Positions 35,220-43,710 of a stretch of DNA of 64,000 nucleotides are shown in pieces. Position 1 is the stretch's first letter, and every line of letters begins with the position of its first letter. This stretch comes from Muriicola sp. Z0-33 (GTDB taxonomy: Bacteria > Bacteroidota > Bacteroidia > Flavobacteriales > Flavobacteriaceae). The stretch covers positions 1 through 64,000 of the forward strand of contig NZ_JAFMPW010000009.1 of NCBI RefSeq assembly GCF_026126425.1, in the 5' to 3' direction. A program made the translations under genes and the position numbers. The notes under the pieces are model-generated. The model worked only from the letters and a program-made list of their open reading frames with translations. It ran no database searches and was not told the origin of the DNA.

Positions 35220-35263
35220 ATGATTTTGATCAACCAAAAGGCACCTAGAACTGTATACTTTTT
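35220..35263 (+). promoter_or_regulatory. Weak candidate CRP/FNR-type box upstream of padR
   Basis: ATGATTTTGATCAA (35220-35233) fits ATGAY-N4-RTCAT with one mismatch. TACTTTTT (35256-35263) fits TAnnTTTG with one mismatch, at the same 29.5-bp spacing as the stronger sites. Both elements are imperfect, so this could be coincidence. Confidence 0.3.
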
Positions 35264-35315
35264 ACTGCCTGCTGCATAATGCTATTTTGAATTTGCGCAT
35301 AAAAATTTGCTTTTT

Positions 35316-35353
35316 AATACGATTCGTATTATGTTCGTAATACGAATCGTATT
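35316..35353 (+). promoter_or_regulatory. Large palindromic operator of padR
   Basis: AATACGATTCGTATTA and TAATACGAATCGTATT form a perfect 16-bp inverted repeat around TGTTCG. Each arm contains a 15-bp palindrome (AATACGA-W-TCGTATT), so two PadR-dimer sites are nested in one larger one. It ends 4 nt before the padR ATG, ideal for autorepression of padR and the downstream membrane gene. Confidence 0.8.
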
Positions 35354-35357
35354 AAAT

Positions 35358-35894
35358 ATGAAAAATATTATTAAGCCGACGTTATTAGATTTTGCCATAC
35401 TTGGATTAATTCAAAACCAACCCTTATCCGGGTATCGTATTCGAAAATTATTTGAACAAACCGCTCTAAGTAATTACAGCAGTAGTCCTGGTACAATTTA
35501 TCCTGCATTAAAAAGAATGGAGCAACTTGGACTTATTGAAAAAGGCGTTATAAAAGATTCAAAGAAATCTCCTTTTCAAATAACTTCCAAAGGAATTTCG
35601 ATTCTCACAAGTTGGTTTGTTAAACCAATTGAAAAAGAGGATGTCGAAAAAAGAATAGATGAATTATTGCTGCGATTTGCTTTTATGGAAACACTGGTTG
35701 ATAAAAAGCAAAAATTACTTTTTTTGACCACATTTAGTGACTATTTAAGTAGATACATCAAAGAACTGAAGCAACACTACCACCAGCAAGCAAATGAAAT
35801 GCCCTTGCATGGTAAGCTCGCTCTTCAACATGGCGTTGATACGGCCATGGTTACATTAAAATGGTGCAAAAAGGCACTGATTGAAATTAATTAA
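35358..35894 (+). CDS. PadR-family transcriptional regulator
   Basis: The ATG at 35358 starts the typical PadR winged helix (LLDFAILGLIQNQPLSGYRIRKLF; SPGTIYPALKRMEQLGLIEKG). The earlier in-frame ATG at 35307 would place the palindromic operator inside the coding sequence, so it is rejected. The C-terminal half (~95-178) is the helical dimerisation region. PadR proteins repress genes beside them and respond to small ligands. It is followed 10 nt later by a membrane protein gene, its probable target. Confidence 0.92.
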   Translation: MKNIIKPTLLDFAILGLIQNQPLSGYRIRKLFEQTALSNYSSSPGTIYPALKRMEQLGLIEKGVIKDSKKSPFQITSKGISILTSWFVKPIEKEDVEKRIDELLLRFAFMETLVDKKQKLLFLTTFSDYLSRYIKELKQHYHQQANEMPLHGKLALQHGVDTAMVTLKWCKKALIEIN

Positions 35895-35904
35895 TTTATA
35901 AAAG

Positions 35905-36720
35905 ATGAAATCTCACTATTACCCAAAGCTAATCCTGGGCGCGATAATCCTGACTGCACTAAATATTATCTACACGCTAATATTGACTTCTGGTGAAATA
36001 CTGAACCTGAGCGCTATTAAATGGTCTATGCTAGCCAATTTCTTAATTGTAGTTGTATTGGGCATTTACGTTTCCAAAACCAACATGGGAAGGTTCAATC
36101 TTGTTTTATCGGTTTTTGTAATCCTTTACCTAGTCGGATGCTTCAATTTAGCAATAGAAGCCTATATTTTTAATGTAACCGATAGATCAAAAACAATTGA
36201 AGAAATACTTCAAGGTCTTTTAGTCGCAGCGTTATTTGCCCCAATTTTGATTTACCTCCTTATAAGAGGGGACGCGCAAGGATCGAGGTTAAATTTCAGA
36301 CCTCGTTCTACATTTGGCTGGTTATGGAGAGTCCTTGTAGGCGTAGTACTATATCTTATTTTTTATTTAGTTGCCGGGATGATATTGCAAGCCACCTATC
36401 CTGAACTTATGGATTTCTATAAGGATAAATTACCATCTATTGATTTAATGATTTTGACACAATTCCCCAGGGGGCTCATTTTTGTAGTCATTGCCATTTT
36501 AGTTGTGCGTACATCAAATTGGTCGCTAACAAAAAATGCAATTTTAATAGGACTAATTTTCTCAATTCTAGGGGCAATAGCCCCATTAATTCCTCCTAGT
36601 GAATATATGCCATCTAATATCAGACTAGTACACGGAGTTGAAGTAGGAATTTCTAATTTTATTTATGGAGGTATCCTTGGTTTTTTATTAGGACAGAAAC
36701 AAACGAGCATTAACAATTAA
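35905..36720 (+). CDS. Multi-pass membrane protein of unknown function, PadR operon
   Basis: 271 residues with about seven or eight hydrophobic helices (LILGAIILTALNIIYTLIL; FLIVVVLGIYV; VLYLIFYLVAGMILQA; AILIGLIFSILGAIAPLI). A CPBP-like (Abi) layout is possible but the EExxxR motif was not found. The start is 10 nt after padR, so it is in the autoregulated transcript. PadR partners are often efflux or membrane-stress proteins. The final residues (TSINN) and the TAA stop lie in heptamer repeats. Confidence 0.7.
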   Translation: MKSHYYPKLILGAIILTALNIIYTLILTSGEILNLSAIKWSMLANFLIVVVLGIYVSKTNMGRFNLVLSVFVILYLVGCFNLAIEAYIFNVTDRSKTIEEILQGLLVAALFAPILIYLLIRGDAQGSRLNFRPRSTFGWLWRVLVGVVLYLIFYLVAGMILQATYPELMDFYKDKLPSIDLMILTQFPRGLIFVVIAILVVRTSNWSLTKNAILIGLIFSILGAIAPLIPPSEYMPSNIRLVHGVEVGISNFIYGGILGFLLGQKQTSINN

Positions 36721-37240
36721 CAATGGTTTCAGGATATTGCTAATTGCTAACTGTTTACTGTTAATTGAAAACGGGATTGCTTCCTCATTTTATTCGGAAG
36801 CGGCCCAAGGGGTGGCCATTCAATTATCAATAAACAATAAACAATAAACAATTATCGATTTCAAAAGAGTACCTATATAACTTCTGACTTCTGACTTCTG
36901 ACTTCTGACTTCTGACTTCTGACTTCTGACTTCTGACTTCTGGCTTCTGACTTCTAACTGTTTACTGCTAACTGATAATTGATTATTGAAAATTTGGGAT
37001 TCTTTTCTCGGCTACCACCTCGAAAAGGGCCCAAGGGGTGGCCATTCAATTATCAATTAGCAATAAACAATAAACAATGATCGATTTTAAAAGAGTACCT
37101 ATATAACTTCTGACTTCTGACTTCTGACTTCTAACTTCTGACTTCTAACTGTTTACTGCTAACTGATAATTGTTTATTGAAAAAACGGGATTCTTTTCTC
37201 GGCTACCACCTCGAAAAGGGCCCAAGGGGGTGGCCCAGCA
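36708..37240. repeat. Composite repeat region: heptamer arrays plus hairpins, about three units
   Basis: GGCCCAAGGGG(G)TGGCC occurs at 36802, 37028 and 37219, marking degenerate units of 190-226 bp. Units contain AATWARC-type heptamers, a shared CAAAAGAGTACC/TAAAAGAGTACC spacer, an ACTTCTG array (eleven units, two imperfect, at 36880-36956; six units at 37106-37147), and a GGCTACCACCT...AGGGGTGGCC hairpin. The ACTTCTG runs pass in phase into CTGTTTA/CTGCTAA/CTGATAA heptamers, so nearly the whole block is 7-bp periodic. No ORF. The different copy numbers look like array slippage. It covers the gap between the membrane gene and tRNA-Asp. Confidence 0.85.
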
Positions 37241-37324
37241 GAGTAGTAGCCCCTCTAACGGCTATGCCGTTGTGGTCCTTTTTTATTTATTCGCATCAAC
37301 AAGCAAGCTTGAATGCTCCTAAAT

Positions 37325-37357
37325 AAAAAAGCCCCCCTCACTAGGTGAGAAGGGCTT
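37325..37357 (-). terminator. Intrinsic terminator of tRNA-Asp
   Basis: Reading leftward, AAGCCCTTCTCAC and GTGAGGGGGGCTT pair with G-U tolerance around CTA and are followed by six T. It lies 10 nt after the tRNA. Confidence 0.85.
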
Positions 37358-37366
37358 ACTACTCTG

Positions 37367-37440
37367 CGGTCTGGACGGGACTCGAACCCGCGACCCCCTG
37401 CGTGACAGGCAGGTATTCTAACCAACTGAACTACCAGACC
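37367..37440 (-). tRNA. tRNA-Asp (anticodon GTC)
   Basis: On the minus strand the gene begins GGTCTGG and ends CCAGACC plus discriminator G. The anticodon stem CCTGC/GCAGG encloses CTGTCAC, giving anticodon GTC. T-arm GCGGG/CCCGT holds TTCGAGT. No CCA is encoded. A consensus promoter lies just upstream at 37458-37487. Confidence 0.95.
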
Positions 37441-37457
37441 GTGGCGTTTAGCGTGTG

Positions 37458-37487
37458 CAAATATACGTTGCCTAATTATTTTGACAA
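37458..37487 (-). promoter_or_regulatory. Consensus Bacteroidota promoter for tRNA-Asp
   Basis: Reading leftward, TTG at 37487-37485, exactly 19 nt, then TATATTTG at 37465-37458. This is the full -33/-7 consensus (TTG-N19-TAnnTTTG) of Bacteroidota, 17 nt before the mature tRNA. Confidence 0.8.
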
Positions 37488-37701
37488 ACAATTTTGTTTA
37501 AAATTGAAGAAAATAGGAAATCTTCGCATCCCAATGCTCTTCTATATAGGAAAGAAGGTCGAGACATTGCAGATATGTATTTTTGTTTTAGAGATGCGCT
37601 AACCTTCAATTCCACGCTAAAATGGCAGCAAAAAATTACATTTTATTAAGGCTTTTTTTATTCTTAGAAAGAAAAATAAGGGCCTTCAATCAAATAACGG
37701 G

Positions 37702-38631
37702 CTAAAGAAATTGCTGTCGCTCTATCATAAAAGTATTTAGTACTTTATCAAATGGAGCGGAGATATCCACATCTACATATTTAATTTTGTATTGCGCGCA
37801 TTTCAATTTAAGTGAGGCCAAATATTGGGAAAGTTCTTTTTCATAGGCCTGTTTAACAGTATCTGCATAAAGATCTATGTGCTCTCCACTTTCTACATCT
37901 ACAAACCTTTTGGGAGTATTTTCGAAATTAAAATGCATCTCTGTTTCTTTGTCGAGCAAATGAAACAGCACTACATCATGCTTGTTGTATTTTAAATGCC
38001 GAAGCGCATCAAATAGTTCTTCATCGCCGGTACTGGTTTGAAACATGTCTGTAAAAAGGAAAATAAGACTGCGTCGCTTTATTTTCTCAGCAATCTGATG
38101 CAAATAGGTATAGGTCTCAGTTTGTTTAGCGGGCTTATTATCCTGGCTAATCTCACTTAATTTCGCCAGCAACATTTGATGGTGTCTCTCACTGCCTTTC
38201 TCCGGTGCATAATAGTTGTAGTCACCTGCATATACACTTAAGCCAACCGCATCTCTTTGTTTTTTCAACAAGTTCATCAGCGCAGCAATTGCGAGTACTC
38301 CAAAGCCTATTTTGTTTAAATTTTCAACATTTAATTGTTCAACCCGTGGGTAATACATCGAGGCCGAATTATCCAGTATCATATGACACCTTAAATTGGT
38401 TTCCTCTTCATATCTTTTGGTATACAGCTTATCTGTTTTGGCAAATAACTTCCAATCTATATGTTTGGTGCTCTCCCCTGTATTGTAAATCTTGTGTTCA
38501 GCAAACTCCGCAGAAAAACCATGGAAGGGGCTTTTGTGGATACCACTTATAAACCCTTCTACCACCTGATTAGCCAAAAGTTCCAGGTTCTGGAATAATG
38601 GGGCTTTATGCAGTTCGGATTGCAGATTCAT
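37702..38631 (-). CDS. DUF58-domain protein
   Basis: The ATG at 38631 is preferred over 38649 (MIYLSC... is an implausible N-terminus). About 309 residues. The DUF58 signature EHKIYNTGESTKHIDWKLFAKTDKLYTKRYEEE is followed by a von-Willebrand-A-like core (MILDNSASMYY with a partial MIDAS DxSxS; LIFLFTDMF). In Bacteroidota these proteins accompany MoxR ATPase and BatA/BatB genes of the aerotolerance locus, but none is next to it here. A terminator lies at 38650-38688. Confidence 0.85.
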   Translation of the reverse strand: MNLQSELHKAPLFQNLELLANQVVEGFISGIHKSPFHGFSAEFAEHKIYNTGESTKHIDWKLFAKTDKLYTKRYEEETNLRCHMILDNSASMYYPRVEQLNVENLNKIGFGVLAIAALMNLLKKQRDAVGLSVYAGDYNYYAPEKGSERHHQMLLAKLSEISQDNKPAKQTETYTYLHQIAEKIKRRSLIFLFTDMFQTSTGDEELFDALRHLKYNKHDVVLFHLLDKETEMHFNFENTPKRFVDVESGEHIDLYADTVKQAYEKELSQYLASLKLKCAQYKIKYVDVDISAPFDKVLNTFMIERQQFL

Positions 38632-38649
38632 GCAACTAAGATATATCAA

Positions 38650-38688
38650 AAAAGGTTTGACCCCGAACTAAACGAGGTCAAACCTTTT
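38650..38688 (-). terminator. Intrinsic terminator of trxA
   Basis: A perfect 13-bp stem, AAAAGGTTTGACC with GGTCAAACCTTTT, lies between trxA (ends 38710) and the DUF58 start. It separates the two transcripts, and T-runs on both sides allow termination in either direction. Confidence 0.85.
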
Positions 38689-38709
38689 ATTACAACTTGT
38701 AATTATAAT

Positions 38710-39027
38710 TTATAGTACAGCGTCTATAGCGTCTGTGTACACTTTTTTAGGAGAAACCCCTACTTGTCTGGTGACAATCTCACCACCTTTGAAAACCAAT
38801 ACGGTAGGAATATTTCTCACACCATATTTAGCTGCAAATTCCTGATTGGCATCTACATCTACCTTCCCAACAACAGCCTTGCCTTCATATTCGCTACTTA
38901 CCTCGTCTATAATAGGACCAACCATTCTACAGGGTCCACACCATGCTGCCCAAAAATCTACTACTACAGGTTTGTCACTTTTTAATACTACTTCATCAAA
39001 AGTAGCATCGGTTATTTCTAATGCCAT
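38710..39027 (-). CDS. trxA: Thioredoxin
   Basis: A 105-residue classical thioredoxin: active site WCGPC at residues 29-33, VDVDANQEFAAKYGVRNIPT with the cis-Pro loop, and no signal peptide, so cytoplasmic. TAAATTTG (minus strand, 39058-39051) matches the -7 consensus 24 nt before the ATG. A monocistronic unit with its own terminator at 38650. Confidence 0.95.
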   Translation of the reverse strand: MALEITDATFDEVVLKSDKPVVVDFWAAWCGPCRMVGPIIDEVSSEYEGKAVVGKVDVDANQEFAAKYGVRNIPTVLVFKGGEIVTRQVGVSPKKVYTDAIDAVL

Positions 39028-39171
39028 TTTATTTGTTTTTTGATATTACGCAAATTTAGTCAAATATTTTACCTATTCATTACCCCCGTTGTATACATTT
39101 TCTTTATAATGACATTGCCATCGTCTATAGCTAAATATCACGGCTTTAAGACCCTAAATCTGCCTTAAAGA

Positions 39172-42100
39172 TTAATTTAATTTATAATGCAGTTCATTTT
39201 CTTCCAGAGCGGCCAGTAATTCGCTGCTTATTCTAACTTTCTGTTTTCTGCTGGAAAGTGTCACTTTTATTTCTTCCTCCATTTCATACACTACAAAATT
39301 CAGGGAATGGTTGCCTTTATGTGAAACCAGGGTGTCTTTGATGTTATGAACGTCCTGCTCTTTCAGTTCATCGATATTCAGTTTAATGGTCAACTTTTTA
39401 GCAAAGGTTTCCATGACCTCCTGTAGCAACATAAAACTGTTGTATTGCAATCTGGGATCTCCTTTTTTCCCGGTATCCCTGTTTACCCATCCTTCTTTTA
39501 CATACACTTTTATATAGGCAAAGGAATTGATCATTAAAAAGTGTCTGAATCTTAAATACTCTTCTCCAAAAATTCTAAATTCCAGGCTGTCTGTATAATC
39601 TTCTATAGTAAAAATGGCCCATCCTTTCCCATTTTTCGAAATCCGATGTTGTACATCTGTGATAACCCCGGCAAAGCTAAGTTCGCGGTTAATATGGTTT
39701 TCCAATTGGTGGAAGGCCGCAATATTGCTATTGCAAAAAGCGCCAATCTCGGCCTTGAAATCATCCAGAGGATGCCCGGAGATGTATATCCCAACTACTT
39801 CTTTTTCCCTTCTGAGTTTTTCCATGGTCCCCCAGGTCTCGCAAGGAGGTACTTCGGGTTCAGGAATCTGCACCTCACTGGCATCTCCAAAGAGGCTCAC
39901 CTGAGAAGAATTTTCATTTTCCTGGAATTTAGCGCCATACTTGATCACTTTTTCCAAAAAGGTAAGTCCGTCGCCTTCGCTATGAAAATACTGTGCTCTG
40001 TGGGTATTCCCGAAAGAATCGAACCCACCGGCCAGGGCAAGGTTTTCGAACGACTTTTTGTTCGCTGCCCTCAAATCTATACGCTTTGCCAGATCAAAGA
40101 CAGATTTATAATGCCCATTTTCCTTCCTGTTGGCAACAATGGTCTCTACAGCAGATCTTCCAACTCCCTTTATTGCTCCCATTCCAAAACGTACAGCGTT
40201 GTCTTTATTTACTGCAAATTTGTAATAAGATTCATTAACATCCGGGCCCAAAACATTTAAGCCCATCCGCTTACATTCTTCCATAAAAAAGGTAACCTGC
40301 TTAATGTCGTTCATATTATTCGAAAGCACGGCTGCCATATATTCTGCTGGGAAATGTGCTTTTAGATAGGCCGTCTGATAAGCGATGTAGGCGTAGCAGG
40401 TAGAATGACTTTTATTGAAAGCGTAAGACGCAAAAGCCTCCCAATCTTTCCATATCTTTTCCAGGGTATCTCTGGGATGCCCATTTTTTTCACCTCCATC
40501 CAGAAACTGGGGTTTTAACTTTTGCAGCAATGGCAAAATCTTTTTACCCATGGCTTTCCTCAACACATCTGCTTCACCCTTTGTAAAACCCGCCAATTTT
40601 TGCGAAAGCAGCATCACCTGTTCCTGATAAACGGTAATCCCATAAGTTTCCTTCAGGTATTCTTCCATCTCAGGAAGGTCATAACTTATTTCAGCAAAGC
40701 CGTTTTTCCTTTGGATAAATGTAGGGATGTACTCCATGGGGCCAGGTCTGTACAAGGCATTCATGGCAATTAAATCGTCAAAGACCGTTGGTTTAAGATC
40801 TTTTAAATGTTTCTGCATTCCGGCAGATTCGTATTGAAAGATCCCTACTGTATCACCTCTTTGAAACAGTGCATAGGTCTCTTCATCATCGAGTGGAAAT
40901 TCATCAGGCACCAATTGCAACCCCTGTCTTGCCTTTACTATTTTTACCGTGTCTTTAATCAGCGTCAGCGTTTTTAAACCCAGGAAGTCCATCTTCAACA
41001 ATCCCGCACTTTCTACTACTGAATTGTCGAACTGGGTAACATAAAGGTCAGAATCCTTGGCCGTGGCGACAGGTACAAAATTGGTGATATCATCGGGGGT
41101 AATAATTACTCCACAGGCGTGGATCCCTGTATTTCTTAAGGAGCCTTCGAGCACCCTGGCCATATTTACGGTTTGCGCCTCCAGGTCTTCTCCTTCAGAA
41201 ATGTTCAGCAGGTTATTCACCTTTTCCAGTTCGTCGGCCCTGAAGCGTTTTTTTAAATCGGCCTCGGGAACACCAAATATTTTCCCAAGTTTGGACATGT
41301 TGGGGATAAGTTTGGCTATTCTGTCGGCATCACCCAGGGGAAGATCCAATACCCTGGCAGTATCCCGAATGGAAGATTTTGCTGCCATTGTACCATAGGT
41401 AATAATCTGCGCCACCTGGTTAGCCCCGTATTTATTAATTACATAATCCATTACCCTTCCACGCCCTTCGTCATCAAAATCAATATCAATATCGGGCATA
41501 GAGACCCTGTCCGGGTTAAGGAAACGCTCAAAAAGCAGATCGTATTTTAATGGGTCAATATTGGTAATTCCCAGGCAATACGCCACTACAGAACCCGCTG
41601 CAGACCCTCTTCCGGGACCTACGGAGACGTCCATCTTTCTGGCTTCCCGGATAAAGTCTTCTACAATAAGAAAATAACCGGGATACCCAGAGTTTTCAAT
41701 GGTCTGCAATTCAAAGTCGATTCGCTCGGTAATTTCCGGGGTAATTTCCTGATATCTTTTCTTAGCACCTTCGTAACTAATATGTCTTAGATAACTATTT
41801 TCCCCGCGCTTCCCTCCATCATTTTCATCTTCCTGCACCAAAAAGGCCGGGGGGATTTCAAATTTTGGCAGTAATACCTCTCTGGCCAACTCATAAGGTG
41901 TAATCTTTTCCAGGACTTCCCTTATGTTCAGGATAGCCTCAGGATGGTCTCTGAATAAGGTTTTCATCTCTTCAGATGACTTAAAATAATACTCCTGATT
42001 GGGAAGCCCGTACCGATAACCACGACCACGGCCAATAGGGGTAGCCTGTTTTTCCCCGTCTTTTACACAGAGCAATATGTCATGAGCGTCGGCATCCTCC

Positions 42101-43557
42101 TTTGCGCAATAATAGGTATTGTTTGTAGCAACCATTTTAACCTGGTGCTTTTTGGCCATGGGAATCAGCACCTGGTTGGCCCTGTCTTCATCTTCCTGGC
42201 CATGGCGCATCAATTCTACGTATAGGTCTTCTCCAAAAACAGACTTCCACCATAGTAGTGCTTCTTCTGCCTGCTTTTCACCTACATTCAGAATTTTTGA
42301 AGGAACCTCACCGTAGAGGTTCCCTGTAAGGGCGATAAGATCTTCCTTATATTCCTCAATAATCTTCTTGTCTATTCTGGGCACGTAGTAAAACCCGTCC
42401 GTATAGGCGATAGAAGACATCTTTGCTAAATTGTGGTATCCATTTTTGTTCTTGGCTAATAACACCACCTGATACCCATAATCTTTTACATTCTTATTAT
42501 GGTGGTCTTCACATACAAAAAACTCACAGCCTATAATGGGGATAAGTTCTTTCTTTAATGCTGTTTCCCCATTTTCGATGGCCTCTTTATTTAATTCGGC
42601 GATATTTTGGTTGTGGGCCTTGATTTCTTTTACAAAATGGAAGGCACCCATCATATTGGCATGGTCCGTAATGGCTACTGCGGGCATGTTGTTGTCAGCA
42701 GCACATTTAACCAGATCTTTAACTTTAATAGTAGATTGTAAAACTGAAAACTGGGAGTGGTTATGAAGATGCGCAAACTGGCTGTCTTCCAGCGTTTTTA
42801 TATTCTCATTGATCTCTTCATGAGAGACCTCTAACGTTTCGGCAGACTTTAGTCGGTCAGCAATTTTCCTGGAAGCCTTTTTAAGATTAAGATGCTTAAG
42901 TCCTAAAAGTTGTACTTCCTTTGGATGGACTTCGCTGAATTTTGAATAATAGTCCTGATCTACGTCGAGTTGTTCTGTGGTAAATTGCTTTTTTCGAACC
43001 AATTCGAAAAAACACCTGGCCGTCGCTTCAACATCTGCTGTGGCGTTGTGGGCTTCTGCAAACGGTTCATTAAATAGAAATTCGTGCAATTCTGTCAGCG
43101 TTGGCAATTTAAACTTACCTCCTCTTCCTCCCGGAATTTGGCATAGTGTGGCAGTATGCTCTGTACAGGTGTCTAATACGGGGAGTTGTTGCAGTGGATT
43201 GTCTATTTCGAGCCGATAAAACTCGGCTCCCATTATATTGACATCAAAACCAACGTTTTGACCAACTACAAATTTGGATTTGGAGAGTGCTACATTAAAT
43301 GCCCCAAGAACTTCTGCCAGAGGTTTTCCTTTTTGCGCTGCCAAATCGGTAGAGATACCATGAATCTGTTCGGCGTCATAAGGGATGTTAAACCCGTCTG
43401 GCTGGATTAGAAAGTCCTGATGTTCTATCAGATTACCAAGCTCATCATGCAACTGCCAGGCAATCTGAATACATCTCGGCCAATTGTCGGTATCGGTTAT
43501 GGGCGCGTCCCAGCGCTTGGGAAGACCGGTAGTCTCAGTGTCAAAGATAAGATACAT
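39172..43557 (-). CDS. dnaE: Replicative DNA polymerase III alpha fused to a DnaQ-type exonuclease
   Basis: 1461 residues. Residues 1 to ~185 are a DEDD exonuclease (YLIFDTETTGLPKRWD; an HNATADVEATARCFF motif near 165), so proofreading is supplied in cis, a layout common in Flavobacteriia. From ~268 a PHP domain has intact motifs (FAHLHNHSQFSVL, AITDHANM), unlike the second DnaE at 12449. The polymerase core shows GPGRGSAAGSVVAYCLG and PDIDIDFDDEGR near residue 690, then an HhH region (GRSAVETIVANRKENG) and an OB-fold (LSFAGVITDVQHRISKNGKG). It is the chromosomal replicase. Divergent from a sulfatase gene 153 nt away. Confidence 0.96.
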   Translation of the reverse strand: MYLIFDTETTGLPKRWDAPITDTDNWPRCIQIAWQLHDELGNLIEHQDFLIQPDGFNIPYDAEQIHGISTDLAAQKGKPLAEVLGAFNVALSKSKFVVGQNVGFDVNIMGAEFYRLEIDNPLQQLPVLDTCTEHTATLCQIPGGRGGKFKLPTLTELHEFLFNEPFAEAHNATADVEATARCFFELVRKKQFTTEQLDVDQDYYSKFSEVHPKEVQLLGLKHLNLKKASRKIADRLKSAETLEVSHEEINENIKTLEDSQFAHLHNHSQFSVLQSTIKVKDLVKCAADNNMPAVAITDHANMMGAFHFVKEIKAHNQNIAELNKEAIENGETALKKELIPIIGCEFFVCEDHHNKNVKDYGYQVVLLAKNKNGYHNLAKMSSIAYTDGFYYVPRIDKKIIEEYKEDLIALTGNLYGEVPSKILNVGEKQAEEALLWWKSVFGEDLYVELMRHGQEDEDRANQVLIPMAKKHQVKMVATNNTYYCAKEDADAHDILLCVKDGEKQATPIGRGRGYRYGLPNQEYYFKSSEEMKTLFRDHPEAILNIREVLEKITPYELAREVLLPKFEIPPAFLVQEDENDGGKRGENSYLRHISYEGAKKRYQEITPEITERIDFELQTIENSGYPGYFLIVEDFIREARKMDVSVGPGRGSAAGSVVAYCLGITNIDPLKYDLLFERFLNPDRVSMPDIDIDFDDEGRGRVMDYVINKYGANQVAQIITYGTMAAKSSIRDTARVLDLPLGDADRIAKLIPNMSKLGKIFGVPEADLKKRFRADELEKVNNLLNISEGEDLEAQTVNMARVLEGSLRNTGIHACGVIITPDDITNFVPVATAKDSDLYVTQFDNSVVESAGLLKMDFLGLKTLTLIKDTVKIVKARQGLQLVPDEFPLDDEETYALFQRGDTVGIFQYESAGMQKHLKDLKPTVFDDLIAMNALYRPGPMEYIPTFIQRKNGFAEISYDLPEMEEYLKETYGITVYQEQVMLLSQKLAGFTKGEADVLRKAMGKKILPLLQKLKPQFLDGGEKNGHPRDTLEKIWKDWEAFASYAFNKSHSTCYAYIAYQTAYLKAHFPAEYMAAVLSNNMNDIKQVTFFMEECKRMGLNVLGPDVNESYYKFAVNKDNAVRFGMGAIKGVGRSAVETIVANRKENGHYKSVFDLAKRIDLRAANKKSFENLALAGGFDSFGNTHRAQYFHSEGDGLTFLEKVIKYGAKFQENENSSQVSLFGDASEVQIPEPEVPPCETWGTMEKLRREKEVVGIYISGHPLDDFKAEIGAFCNSNIAAFHQLENHINRELSFAGVITDVQHRISKNGKGWAIFTIEDYTDSLEFRIFGEEYLRFRHFLMINSFAYIKVYVKEGWVNRDTGKKGDPRLQYNSFMLLQEVMETFAKKLTIKLNIDELKEQDVHNIKDTLVSHKGNHSLNFVVYEMEEEIKVTLSSRKQKVRISSELLAALEENELHYKLN

Positions 43558-43710
43558 ACAGTTGGCGTTTCGATATAAACTAATGGATAAAAATAGTCAA
43601 AAATTAAGGGTAGAAAAAGGGGAGTTTTCAGTAGTTATCAACGTCATTTTTTTCTTATACTTTTTAAGGAGAAAGCGATTATTACTATATTCCACAATCA
43701 ATACATCTAT

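Noticed and set aside
36880-37147. ACTTCTG runs as a CRISPR array
   Set aside because: The units are 7 bp with no spacers and no Cas genes nearby; they are simple tandem repeats.
39646-40260. Plus-strand frame of 204 codons inside dnaE
   Set aside because: It is antisense to the replicative polymerase and lacks any signal of its own.
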